DNA of 11,669 bases from DATDMG01 sp036518955 (GTDB lineage: Bacteria > Actinomycetota > Actinomycetes > Actinomycetales > Kineosporiaceae), in NCBI GenBank assembly GCA_036518955.1, contig DATDMG010000579.1:1-11669 (forward strand). Reading direction: 5' to 3'. This document shows, in pieces, positions 1 through 6,948 of this stretch. Position numbers and translations under genes: made by a program. Position 1 is the first letter of the stretch, and each line of letters opens with the position of its first letter. The notes below the pieces were generated by a model. It saw only the letters and a program-made list of their open reading frames with translations, made no database searches and was not told the origin of the DNA.

Positions 1-297
1 GATCGGCGAGGAACAGCGGCCCGGCGCCGCGGCCGTCGATCAGGCGGGGTAGGAGCCGCGCGGTGGCGGTCTGCCAGTACACATACTCGAGCGCACCGCC
101 CTTGGCGCGGATCCGGGCCCGCTTGTCGTCCGGGTCCAGGTCGCCGATGTCCAGGGTGAGGATCTCCTCGGCGCGGGCGGCGGTCTCGTAGAGCATCCGC
201 CACAAGGTCCGCTCCCGCAGCCGGACGTCGGGCAGATCGAACAGGCGCTGCAGCGCGGCCGGGTCGATGGCACGGGTGCGGTCGACGGTCTCATCCT
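1..297 (-). pseudogene. Tyrosine recombinase (phage-type integrase), truncated catalytic-domain fragment
   Basis: The reverse strand is open from about position 297 to the left edge. It translates to a typical start of an actinobacterial tyrosine recombinase catalytic domain: DRTRAIDPAALQRLFDLPD, then RERTLWRMLYETAARAEEIL, then LDIGDLDPDDKRARIRAKGG, then YVYWQTATARLLPRLIDGRG. The Arg in ETAARAEE sits where the first catalytic Arg of the family lies. These enzymes cut and rejoin DNA at att sites. The N-terminal DNA-binding domain is missing, since a TAG closes this frame near 335 and family resemblance stops near 297, exactly where a different protein begins on the other strand. The later R, H and Tyr boxes would lie beyond the left edge. 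I read it as a decayed integrase. A functional protein with an unusual short N-terminus is unlikely, because no start codon with a ribosome site is seen. Confidence 0.75.
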
Positions 298-545
298 GTG
301 CGTGCTGGCCCAGGCCCTCATCGCCGCACTACGCGAACGCCTGCCCGGCCACGCCACCATCACCCCCGACACCCTGCACCGCCGGTTCCCGGACACCCCC
401 GGCGAGATCATCAATCACGGCCACACCATCGGCGTCCACCTCAAGCGACGCACCTACTCACCCGTCCTGCGCCAAGCCGACCTACCCACCGACACCACAG
501 TCCGCCGGTGGGGCAAACCGCACCCTGCGCTACCAGTTCGCCTGA
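287..545 (+). pseudogene. C-terminal fragment of a transposase-like protein, frameshifted
   Basis: From about 287 the forward strand reads like protein: LILCVLAQALIAALRERLPG, then ITPDTLHRRFPDTPGEI, then RRTYSPVLRQADLPTDTTV. Near 513-520 the frame must slip for the ending (NRTLRYQFA and a TGA at 543-545) to follow, which suggests one lost base. The layout resembles the C-terminal tail of actinobacterial DDE transposases (helical start, 'DTxG' segment, RRTYSPVL, aromatic end). I cannot name the family securely. No start codon or ribosome site belongs to it, and its 5' part has been replaced by the oppositely oriented integrase fragment. The calls as pseudogene and as frameshifted are fairly firm. 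The transposase identity is inference. Confidence 0.45.
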
Positions 546-908
546 ACCTTGCGTCGAACCTCTTGCGCGGAAATCGGCTCTAATTGGTCGATGGCCGGTC
601 AGCGATGTGCGTCGGCACAAACGAGGAACTCCGCGTTGGTGCTGACGCCCATCGCTGGGATAGCTGCGGTTCCGTAGAGTCAGGATTCACCGGCAGCATT
701 TCGATGTAACCACATGCCCAGGCGAAGCGAATGGGCCTCTCATGAGCGACGGGTACGAGGCGACTATGGGCCTGATAGGTGTGTCGATTGGCCCGGAATC
801 CTCGGTGGCTCGACGGCCGGGTCTGTTCGCCACCCCGACCGCCCGGATGCCCGGGAGATACCGCTCGCCGGTCAGTGAGCCGGTCGGCGGGCCGGTCGGC
901 GGACGCCG
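546..908. other. Intergenic region upstream of the MFS gene
   Basis: No convincing protein frame. It contains the long hairpin at 600-657, and just before the MFS start a direct repeat of the unit GGTCGGCGG (882-890 and 894-902). No clear -35/-10 pair was found. Long open frames here on either strand are high-GC artefacts running through into the MFS gene. Confidence 0.6.
600..657. repeat. Long imperfect inverted repeat (extended hairpin)
   Basis: Arms 600-618 and 639-657 are complementary at 17 of 19 positions by Watson-Crick pairing (one further pair is G-U). The 20-nt centre continues to pair: AACG (620-623) with CGTT (634-637) and GG (625-626) with CC (631-632). The A-G mismatches are at 619/638 and 624/633, and the loop is AACT. 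The result is a nearly continuous stem of about 27 pairs. It has no T-run and is not linked to an intact upstream gene. It could be a terminator relic, a MITE-like or extragenic palindrome, or an RNA structure in the MFS leader. Confidence 0.7.
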
Positions 909-2333
909 ATGACCGGCCGTCCGCTCGGGCCCCGCCTCCTGGTGCTGGTCACCCCCGCGGCGGTCCTGTTCACCCAGACGGTCACCGGACCCGCGCTCCT
1001 CCAGGGCGCCCACGACTTGGGCCGGCCCGACCTGACGACGTGGCCCGTCGGCGCGGCACTCCTTGCCTCCACCATCGGCACCCCGTTCCTGGGCCGCACC
1101 GCCGACCGCTACGGGATGGCCCGGGTGATGTGGTGGTCGCTGGCGGCGCTGGCGGCATCGAGCGTCGTCAGCGGCCTGGCGCCGACCATGGCCTGGCTCA
1201 TCGCGGCGCGGGCCGGGGCCGGACTGGCGAGCGGCGGACTGCTCGTCGTGGCGGCGAGCGCGCTGCGGAACGTCGTTCCCCGGGCCGAGTTCGCCCGGTT
1301 CCAGGGCCTGAGCACGACCCTGGCGTCGGTGTCCACCGTGGTGGCGCCGGCGGTGGGCGGGTTCCTCGCGGAGAGTGTCTCCTGGCGGTGGAGCTACCTC
1401 GCCGCCGTCCCGATCGCCGTGGTCCTGATGCCGTTGCACCGGGGATTGCCGGAGGCCAGCGGTGAGCGGGGTCGGCTGGACGTCGCCGGCGGGCTTCTGC
1501 TGGTCCTCGCTTCCGGGTCCCTGCTGGCAACCGCACGAACGACGGTAGGGCCGCCCATGTACCGGGTGACGGGCACCATCCTGCTGCTGGCGGCCGCTGC
1601 GCTGGGTACGGCAGCGTTCGCCTGGCAGGAACAGAGGGCGGACCACCCGCTGGTGCACCCGGATCTGTTCGCCTCCCGGCTCTTCGCCCGGTGCAGCCTG
1701 CTCAGCACCCTCTACGGTGTCGTGCTGAGCGCGTTCCCCGTGCAACTCCAACTGTTCCTGCAGGGGCCCGCAGGCCTGCGCCCAGCCGAAGCCGCCCTGC
1801 AGGCGACTCCGCTGCCGCTGTTCACCGCGCTCGCCTCGACGCTCTACGGCCGTCTCGGCGATCGGGCCGCTGTGGGCCGCCGGTTGGCGTGGGGATACGG
1901 GGTGTCCAGCGCCGGGCTCCTCCTCGTCGTCGCGCACGTCCGTGGCGTCGGGCCGCTGCTGCCCGGCACAGTGCTGCTGGGAGCCGGCCTGGGGTTGATC
2001 CAGCCAGCCATCGGCGCCGTGGCCCTGTACGAGCTCGCGCCGTCGAGGGTGACCTCGGGCGTCGCGGTGGTCCAGACGTGCCGGACGCTCGGTGGCGCGC
2101 TGGGAGCGACTCTGCTGAGCACGCTCGTCGTCCCGAACGGCGGGAGCGGGGCGGTTTCGGGACTGTTGGGGCCGTTCGAGGTGCTGGCGGTCACAGCTCT
2201 GGCGGGCATGGCCGTGGCTGCCCCGCTGCGCACGTCCACGGTGGCGAAGCTCATTCCACGGCACCGCCGGTCGCGGAACGGCGCACCGCGTGGCACCACT
2301 GACCTGAGCGTGGATTCGCTCCTGACGTCGTGA
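909..2333 (+). CDS. MFS transporter, drug:H+ antiporter-2 (DHA2, 14-TM) type
   Basis: A 474-residue, very hydrophobic protein of the major facilitator superfamily, expected in the cytoplasmic membrane and driven by proton exchange. Visible signatures: motif A between TM2 and TM3 (FLGRTADRYGMARVM, about residues 60-74); a motif-C-like segment in TM5 (VAPAVGGFLAESVSWRWSY, about 145-163), as in antiporters; and a late conserved stretch (PSRVTSGVAVVQTCRTLGGA, about 378-397) typical of the 14-TM EmrB/QacA-like group. Length fits that group. The substrate cannot be read from sequence; a toxic small molecule or a secreted product is plausible. ATG at 909 is the first start after an in-frame TGA at 876. 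No good Shine-Dalgarno precedes it, so weak or leaderless initiation, or a start slightly downstream, is possible. There is no co-directional partner and no adjacent regulator, so its job is undefined. Confidence 0.92.
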   Translation: MTGRPLGPRLLVLVTPAAVLFTQTVTGPALLQGAHDLGRPDLTTWPVGAALLASTIGTPFLGRTADRYGMARVMWWSLAALAASSVVSGLAPTMAWLIAARAGAGLASGGLLVVAASALRNVVPRAEFARFQGLSTTLASVSTVVAPAVGGFLAESVSWRWSYLAAVPIAVVLMPLHRGLPEASGERGRLDVAGGLLLVLASGSLLATARTTVGPPMYRVTGTILLLAAAALGTAAFAWQEQRADHPLVHPDLFASRLFARCSLLSTLYGVVLSAFPVQLQLFLQGPAGLRPAEAALQATPLPLFTALASTLYGRLGDRAAVGRRLAWGYGVSSAGLLLVVAHVRGVGPLLPGTVLLGAGLGLIQPAIGAVALYELAPSRVTSGVAVVQTCRTLGGALGATLLSTLVVPNGGSGAVSGLLGPFEVLAVTALAGMAVAAPLRTSTVAKLIPRHRRSRNGAPRGTTDLSVDSLLTS

Positions 2334-2419
2334 GCACCGGGGCGGATCCCTCGACCGCGGCGAACTGAGCAGGACGCAGCAGTCGGGCATCTCCAGCTGC
2401 GTCTCGGCTTCTTTGGTGA

Positions 2420-2644
2420 TCACGTGGTGTTGGGCGGTATGAGCCGGTGCAGGACGATCTGGTGGGTCACGGTGCGGTCGGCGGGGTGTTGTCCTGGCGA
2501 CGGGGCTGGCGTCCGCATCGACCACCTCGTCCAGCACCGACGCCGGGACGTCCGCGCCAGCACTCCCCACGAGATCCGAGCCGGCAACCGCTCCTGAGCC
2601 GCCTTCGCTTCCCGTGTCGCACCAGCCACAACACCAAATGACAC
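2420..2644 (-). pseudogene. IS4-family transposase, N-terminal remnant with frameshift
   Basis: On the reverse strand from about 2644 one frame gives TREAKAAQERLPARISWGVL followed by ART. A one-base frame change then gives VPASVLDEVVDAD. Joined, this is the N-terminal pattern I know from actinobacterial IS4-type transposases (LPxRIxxGVLxRxxPxxxVDEVV). Nothing downstream resembles the DDE catalytic domain, so only the N-terminal tip remains and the element cannot move. The broken frame lies near 2547-2555. A GTG at 2644 could be the old start, but no ribosome site is clear. Family assignment is from motif memory; the frameshifted state is seen directly. Confidence 0.55.
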
Positions 2645-2715
2645 CCATGTAACTCTGGGGAAGCGGTATTGCGGCCTGGCCGGGCCCCGAACTCCGGGAC
2701 CCCTGGCTCGGACCT

Positions 2716-2741
2716 CTCAAGGTTCGATCGCTGGCGCCCGA
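2716..2741 (+). promoter_or_regulatory. Candidate FliA (flagellar sigma) promoter of the chemoreceptor operon
   Basis: CTCA (2716-2719), 16 bases, then GCCCGA (2736-2741), about 48 bases before the receptor ATG. From memory, flagellar and chemotaxis promoters of Actinoplanes follow CTCA-N15..17-GCCGAA. The upstream box and spacing match exactly and the downstream box matches at four of six positions. A receptor/CheW operon is the kind of target expected. Short motifs occur by chance in GC-rich DNA, so this is suggestive only. Confidence 0.4.
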
Positions 2742-2777
2742 TCTTCCGTCGACAGCGAATTTGACTCGCCTCGCCCC

Positions 2778-2783
2778 GAAGGG
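2778..2783 (+). promoter_or_regulatory. Ribosome binding site of the chemoreceptor
   Basis: The purine run GAAGGG lies six bases before the ATG at 2790. It supports this start over later in-frame ATGs, which would remove the first membrane segment. Confidence 0.6.
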
Positions 2784-2789
2784 ATCGCG

Positions 2790-4814
2790 ATGTTCCTCAA
2801 CACGATTGGACGGCGACTAGCCGCAGGATTCGCCGCGGCGCTGATCTTGCTGGGCATTCTGGGTGTGGTGGCATATCAGAAGTCCGAGTCAATTCACTCG
2901 AACCAGAAGATGGTGGTCCACACCTACCAGGTGCTCGAGGGTCTGAACAACATCCTGTCCACGCTCAAGGACGCCGAGACCGGGCAGCGTGGCTTTCTCA
3001 TCACCGGGGTCGACGACTACCTGGCCCCCTACACCGCAGCGCGGAGCGCCATCTCCGGCGACATCGACGTGGTGGCGAAGCTGACCTCGGACAACTCGTC
3101 CCAGCAGGAGCGGATCGCCACGCTGCGGCCGCTGGTCGAGGCCAAGTTCGCGGAGATGCAGAGCACGATCGACCGGCGGCGTCGCGACGGCTTCGACGCA
3201 GCCCGGGGCATCGTGATGCAGAACAAGGGCAAAGCGGTGATGGACCAGATCCGCGCGTTGCTGACCGCCATGGACAGCGCCGAACGCGGGCTGCTCGGCG
3301 TCCGCAGCGCCGCCAGTGACGACGCGGTCCGCTCGACCACGGTGACCGTGGTCGTGGTCGTGCTGATCGGCATCGCGCTGTTGAGCGGGATCGGGGTACT
3401 GCTGACCCGCAGCATCACCCGCCCGATGGCCAACGTGATCGACGCAGCCGGTCGGCTGGCCCGCGGTGACTGCGACTTCACGATCGAGGTCAAGGGGGAC
3501 GACGAGCCCGCCCGGGCGCTGCGCGCGGTGATCGCGATGAAGGAGAACCTGCAGGCGCTGATCAGCGACACCAAGGGGCTGGTCGCCTCGGCCGCCAAGG
3601 GCCAGCTGGGCACCCGCGTGGACGCGGACCGGCACCAGGGCGACTTCCGCGCCGTCGTCCAGGGCATCAACGACACCCTCGATGCCGTCGTCGGGCCGGT
3701 GACCGAGGTCGGGCGCCTGCTGTCGGCGATGGAGGCCGGTGACCTCACCCGGCCGATCGTCCAGCCGTACCAGGGCCAGTTGGAGGAGCTGCGTCAGGCC
3801 GCGAACAACACCCTGTCCGGTCTGGCCCAGACGTTCGGCGAGGTCGGTCGCGTGCTTGCCGCCATCGAGGCCGGCGACCTGACCCAGACCATCACCACGC
3901 AGTTCCGCGGTCAGTACGACGACATGCGGTCCGCCGTGAACAGCACGGTGGCGCGGCTCGCCCAGACCGTCTCCGAGGTCGCCACGGCCGCGGAGCAGTT
4001 GGCGGGCGCCTCGACGCAGGTCAGCAGCGCCGCGCAGTCGCTGTCGCAGTCGGCCAGCGAGCAGGCGGCCAGTGTCGAGGAGACGTCGGCCAGCGTCGAG
4101 CAGATGACCACGAGCGTCAACCAGAACAGCGAGAACGCCAAGGTCACGGACGGCATCGCCAGCAGGGCGGCCGAGCAGGCCACCGAGGGCGGCGCGGCCG
4201 TGCTGCAGACGGTGGAGGCGATGAAGGAGATCGCTACGAAGATCGCGATCATTGACGACATCGCGTTCCAGACGAACATGCTTGCGCTGAACGCCACCAT
4301 CGAAGCTGCGCGGGCCGGCGAGCATGGCAAGGGCTTCGCCGTGGTGGCCACCGAGGTGGGCAAGCTGGCCGAGCGGTCCCAGGTGGCCGCCCAGGCGATC
4401 AGCGAGCTGGCCAGCACCAGCGTGCAGACCGCCGAGCGCGCCGGGACCCTCCTGTCGGAGATCGTGCCCAACATCGGCAAGACCTCCGAGCTGGTCCAGG
4501 AGATCACCGCTGTGTCCGCCGAGCAGGCCATCGGGGTCAAGCAGATCAACACCTCGGTGTCGCAGATGAGCCAGGTGACCCAGCAGAACGCGTCCTCCAG
4601 CGAGGAACTGGCCGCCACCGCCGAGGAGATGAGCGCGCAGAGCGAGAACCTGCAGCAGCTCATGGCGTTCTTCCGGCTGACCGACCAGGCGCGCCTCGGA
4701 ACTCCCGCCAGGAAGGCGGCGCCCGAGGTGGCGTTCGCCGCGGCGATCCCCACCCAGCCCAAGCCGGCGAGCGCGCCGCCGGCTCGGTTGGCCGCCAAGT
4801 TCGATCGGTTCTGA
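2790..4814 (+). CDS. Methyl-accepting chemotaxis protein with CHASE3 sensor and several HAMP repeats
   Basis: A 674-residue transmembrane receptor that senses a ligand outside the cell and controls CheA kinase through CheW. Order: TM1 (about 10-30); extracytoplasmic CHASE3-type helical domain (about 37-175, with KDAETGQRGFLITGVDDYL at 60-78); TM2 (about 184-206); canonical HAMP (207-260); then three further HAMP-like units (about 260-300, 301-346, 347-391), the last two sharing EVGRLLSAMEAGDLT / EVGRVLAAIEAGDLT; then the signalling coiled coil (about 392-630) with the hairpin tip IAFQTNMLALNATIEAARAG at 491-510 and KGFAVVATEVGKLAERS at 514-530. Likely methylation helices contain SVEETSASVEQM (about 428-439) and SSEELAATAEEM (603-614). 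The tail is Ala/Pro-rich, without the NWETF-type tether. The ligand is unknown. It has a good ribosome site and is co-transcribed with cheW, three bases downstream. Confidence 0.97.
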   Translation: MFLNTIGRRLAAGFAAALILLGILGVVAYQKSESIHSNQKMVVHTYQVLEGLNNILSTLKDAETGQRGFLITGVDDYLAPYTAARSAISGDIDVVAKLTSDNSSQQERIATLRPLVEAKFAEMQSTIDRRRRDGFDAARGIVMQNKGKAVMDQIRALLTAMDSAERGLLGVRSAASDDAVRSTTVTVVVVVLIGIALLSGIGVLLTRSITRPMANVIDAAGRLARGDCDFTIEVKGDDEPARALRAVIAMKENLQALISDTKGLVASAAKGQLGTRVDADRHQGDFRAVVQGINDTLDAVVGPVTEVGRLLSAMEAGDLTRPIVQPYQGQLEELRQAANNTLSGLAQTFGEVGRVLAAIEAGDLTQTITTQFRGQYDDMRSAVNSTVARLAQTVSEVATAAEQLAGASTQVSSAAQSLSQSASEQAASVEETSASVEQMTTSVNQNSENAKVTDGIASRAAEQATEGGAAVLQTVEAMKEIATKIAIIDDIAFQTNMLALNATIEAARAGEHGKGFAVVATEVGKLAERSQVAAQAISELASTSVQTAERAGTLLSEIVPNIGKTSELVQEITAVSAEQAIGVKQINTSVSQMSQVTQQNASSSEELAATAEEMSAQSENLQQLMAFFRLTDQARLGTPARKAAPEVAFAAAIPTQPKPASAPPARLAAKFDRF

Positions 4815-4817
4815 GAG

Positions 4818-5396
4818 ATGGCCGACACGACAGCCGTCGTCGAAGCGCTCAACGAGGTCCGGCCGAACGTGGATCGGCCCGTGGCGGCGTGGAGCGGCTC
4901 ACGATCGGACCGGTACCTGGCGTTCGTGCTGGGCGGCGACGTGTACGCCGTGGACATCCTCGACGTCACCGAGATCATGGAGTTCCGCACCTTGACGGTG
5001 GTCCCCATGGTGCCGGAGTTCATCCGCGGGGTGATCAACCTGCGCGGGAGCGTCGTCCCGGTGGTCGATCTCGCCCTCCGCTTCGGAAAGCAGCCCACCC
5101 AGGTGGCCCGGCGAACGAGCATCCTGATCGTCGAGACCTCCGGTGCCGACGGCTCCGCGCAGCACATCGGCATCTTGGTGGACGCGGTCAACAAGGTGCT
5201 GAACTTCGGTGCCACGGAGATCGAGCCCCCACCCGCCTTCGGTGCCGGAATCCGCACGGATTTCATCAGCGGGATGGCGCGCCACAACGGTGAGTTCGTC
5301 ATCATCCTCGACGTCGACAAGGTGCTGTCGCTCAGCGAGCTGCACCTGGTGACGCAGGCCATGAGGACGGTGACCGCGGCAGAAGCCACCGAGTGA
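4818..5396 (+). CDS. cheW: Chemotaxis coupling protein CheW
   Basis: A 192-residue cytoplasmic adaptor that links chemoreceptor tips to the kinase CheA. The CheW domain spans about 31-172: RYLAFVLGGDVYAVDILDV (32-50), then VVPMVPEFIRGVINLRGSVV (61-80) followed by PVVDLALRFG, then ILIVETS, IGILVDAVNKVLNF and FVIILDVDKVL. These are the alternating beta strands and the NLRG turn typical of the family. About 30 extra N-terminal and 20 C-terminal residues flank the domain, a little longer than the usual 150-170 residues. Its ATG lies three bases after the receptor stop, so translation is probably coupled. The only purines before the start are GAGAG, overlapping the stop codon. Pairing with a dedicated receptor suggests it serves that receptor; no cheA, cheB or cheR is in the window. 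Confidence 0.95.
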   Translation: MADTTAVVEALNEVRPNVDRPVAAWSGSRSDRYLAFVLGGDVYAVDILDVTEIMEFRTLTVVPMVPEFIRGVINLRGSVVPVVDLALRFGKQPTQVARRTSILIVETSGADGSAQHIGILVDAVNKVLNFGATEIEPPPAFGAGIRTDFISGMARHNGEFVIILDVDKVLSLSELHLVTQAMRTVTAAEATE

Positions 5397-5442
5397 GGTG
5401 ATCGACACCCGACGGGGGGAACCGGACATCCCCGCGTCACCG

Positions 5443-5472
5443 GCCCCCGACCTGCCGAGGCAGGTCGGGGGC
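5443..5472 (+). terminator. Rho-independent-like terminator after cheW
   Basis: A perfect 13-bp GC-rich stem (5443-5455 with 5460-5472) closed by the four-base loop CGAG, 46 bases after the cheW stop. There is no T-run, which is common for terminators in high-GC actinobacteria. It closes the receptor-cheW operon. Confidence 0.8.
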
Positions 5473-5590
5473 GTCGGCCCACCGACCCGCCTGCACGCCC
5501 CGCGCCGGATGCTGTTGTCCTGCACCGACCCCCTGAGCCCCTTTCGGACCTTAGGGAAGTGGTGATGGGGTCGGCGTGGCGATGGCGGCC

Positions 5591-5736
5591 CGCGATCTTC
5601 CCGCCCTGAGGGCGGCCCGCGATCCGGTTCTCGACACCGCGAAGACTCCGGCGAGCACCGTCGTCCAGGTGCAGCACTCTTCGCACCGGGCTACCTCCTC
5701 GAGGTCGAAGCCTGCGCCCTGGTGGAGGACTCCTGA
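5591..5736 (+). pseudogene. RidA/YjgF-family C-terminal remnant, frameshifted
   Basis: The forward strand reads RDLPALRAARDPVLDTAKTP then ASTVVQV. After a frame change near 5672 it reads ALFAPGYLLEVEACALVEDS and a TGA (5734-5736). This matches the last third of RidA-like enamine/imine deaminases: the helix LPALRAARD, the PASTxVQV strand and the final strand LLEVEAxA. Roughly the first two-thirds of a normal 125-140 residue protein is missing: sequence before 5591 has no RidA resemblance and lies just after the cheW terminator. One lost base explains the frame break. The fragment therefore cannot make a working enzyme. Confidence 0.6.
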
Positions 5737-5779
5737 CGACCTCCCCAGGCTCCGCACCAGGGGCTTCACTCTCGACCAT

Positions 5780-6115
5780 CGCATCACTCACAGTGCCCGG
5801 ACCGCCTCCATCACCGTCGGTCAGGACACCCCGGTCAACCGGCCGCGGCGGCGGCCACGGTCGTGCACTGCCCGTCCACCACCAGTTCCCCCGCATGTTC
5901 CACGCTGCCGGCTCGTGATCCGCGCGCCGGCCGGGACCGCGGGCAGCGACTCGGTGAACGACTTCCTGCCGCACAACGGCTCGCGGCAGTACCAGCGCCG
6001 CTGGCCACCATGAAGATCACTAGGGTCGCCCGCTGCACGGCGAAGGGGTCCTCCGGCTGGGCCGTGAGGTGCTCGTCAGGGTGATCGTGCTGGCGGTCCC
6101 GGTGCAGGCGCGTGC
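5780..6115 (-). pseudogene. ISL3-family transposase N-terminal (zinc-finger) remnant, broken
   Basis: Reading the reverse strand from about 6109: ACTGTASTITLTSTSRP, then GGQRRWYCREPLCGRKSFTE and SLPAVPAGARITSR. After a frame slip comes SVEHAGELVVDGQCTTVAAA, and then VS-stop-PTVMEAVRAL, where a TGA (5821-5823 on the forward strand) stands in place of an expected TGG Trp. This is the order in ISL3-type transposases: cysteine-rich segment, RWxCRxxxCxRxxFTE, P-x-V-P-x-x-A-R-x-T-x-R, the 'DxGxTV' helix and GVSWxTVxxA. The DDE catalytic part is absent. There are at least two frame changes and one nonsense change, so it is an old, dead copy next to the RidA relic. Confidence 0.65.
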
Positions 6116-6353
6116 CAGCCGGAAGTAGCGGCGACCGTCGCGGGCCTCCGGACGGTGTCGTCACGGCGGCTTCGGCCGTGCCGGGACGGGACGGATCACG
6201 GGATCGGAGCTGAAGCCCTGGTGGGCGGAGGCACGTCCGGCCAGGGCGGGGTCAGCCGCCGGGTGCGGCGCTGCTGCTCGCCGGCGGTTGCGGAGGTGCT
6301 CTCGCCCACTGATGGAACTCCTCCCAGACGGCCCCGTGGGCGTGACCACTTGA

Positions 6354-6367
6354 AATAGCCCGCTATT
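6354..6367. repeat. Short AT-rich palindrome
   Basis: AATAGC-CC-GCTATT: perfect 6-bp arms with a two-base spacer, in an AT-rich patch inside GC-rich non-coding DNA. It could be a regulator site or the end of a lost element. No neighbouring gene clarifies its role. Confidence 0.4.
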
Positions 6368-6735
6368 AGTTCTGGGAAGTCCTCCTGGCCTCGTGGATGG
6401 CGGAGGAACCGCCATGATTACCAGTGGCTACGGGCGTTCCGCGTCACGACGCGCCACACTCGACGGACCGGATGCCCATCACCAACCCGGTACGTGCACT
6501 CGGACACCAACCCCGGTCAACTTCGTTGACCCCGCAACGGGCGGGTCTGTCGGGCGGGGCATCGGGCGACCGGTGGCGCGCGCCGTCTGCGGCCGACGCT
6601 GGCAGTGTCTGCGCAGGTGGAGGCCGAACTGCGGACGCGGACGCCAGGCCGCCAGCCGTGCGTCCGCGGCAGGAGCCGGGCCGTCCGTGACCGGCGGCGC
6701 GGGGGGGTCGAAGAATCGGGCGAAGTTGTGCAGGA

Positions 6736-6751
6736 ATGCAATACATTGCAT
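6736..6751. repeat. Operator-like palindrome upstream of the secreted repeat protein
   Basis: ATGCAAT-AC-ATTGCAT: perfect 7-bp arms with a two-base spacer, about 200 bases before the ATG at 6949. Size and symmetry suit a dimeric regulator. No regulator gene is adjacent, so function is inference. Confidence 0.45.
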
Positions 6752-6936
6752 CGGCAAATCGATCCGGGCATTCGAGGATCCGGCGGTATGGCGCTGGATT
6801 GGGGGGGTAACGGGGGATATCCCCGATCCTTTCCGGGCCCCGTGGGCGAAGACTTGCAGCGCGGGTAACGCCAACCGGTCGAGCTGACGGGGCAGTGGGA
6901 CCTGGGTGACCTCCCGCACCGCGCCTACCGCCGTCC

Positions 6937-6943
6937 AGAGGGG
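6937..6943 (+). promoter_or_regulatory. Strong ribosome binding site of the secreted repeat protein
   Basis: AGAGGGG followed by the AT-rich spacer TATTT and ATG at 6949. It fixes the start and suggests good translation. Confidence 0.7.
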
Positions 6944-6948
6944 TATTT

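Larger units (their letters stand above)
2334..2789. other. Intergenic region between MFS gene and chemoreceptor
   Basis: No intact gene. It holds an IS4-type transposase relic on the reverse strand (about 2420-2644) and, close to the receptor, a candidate flagellar-sigma promoter (2716-2741) and the receptor ribosome site. No strong terminator hairpin was found after the MFS stop. Confidence 0.6.
5473..6948. other. 1.5-kb gene-free region holding pseudogene relics
   Basis: No intact gene was found. It contains a RidA C-terminal relic (+), an ISL3-type transposase relic (-), two AT-rich palindromes (6354-6367, 6736-6751), a 7-bp hairpin (6397-6403 with 6409-6415, loop AGGAA) and the palindrome GGGGATATCCCC (6813-6824). 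The stretch 6116-6936 gives no recognisable protein in any frame. It includes the leader of the secreted repeat protein, but no promoter or riboswitch could be recognised. Confidence 0.6.

Noticed and set aside
687..2720. 677-codon open frame on the reverse strand across the MFS gene
   Set aside because: Low-complexity Arg/Gly/Gln/Pro-rich translation without any family pattern; it is the antisense of a clear MFS gene in GC-rich DNA. Only the bit near 2450-2560 matters, as one frame of the IS4 relic.
2889..4325. 478-codon reverse frame within the receptor gene
   Set aside because: Composition mirrors the receptor codons; no start context and no domain.
3911..5974. 687-codon open frame on the reverse strand across receptor and cheW
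   Set aside because: Antisense shadow of the receptor coiled coil and cheW (Ser/Ala/Val-rich repeats). The forward genes have full domain evidence.
6393..6919. Overlapping open frames on both strands upstream of the secreted repeat gene
   Set aside because: Both translations look random, with no family pattern and no ribosome site.
6800..6948. Possible riboswitch (c-di-AMP or cobalamin type) in the leader of the secreted repeat gene
   Set aside because: GC-rich paired segments are present, but none of the conserved sequence blocks of those riboswitches could be matched.
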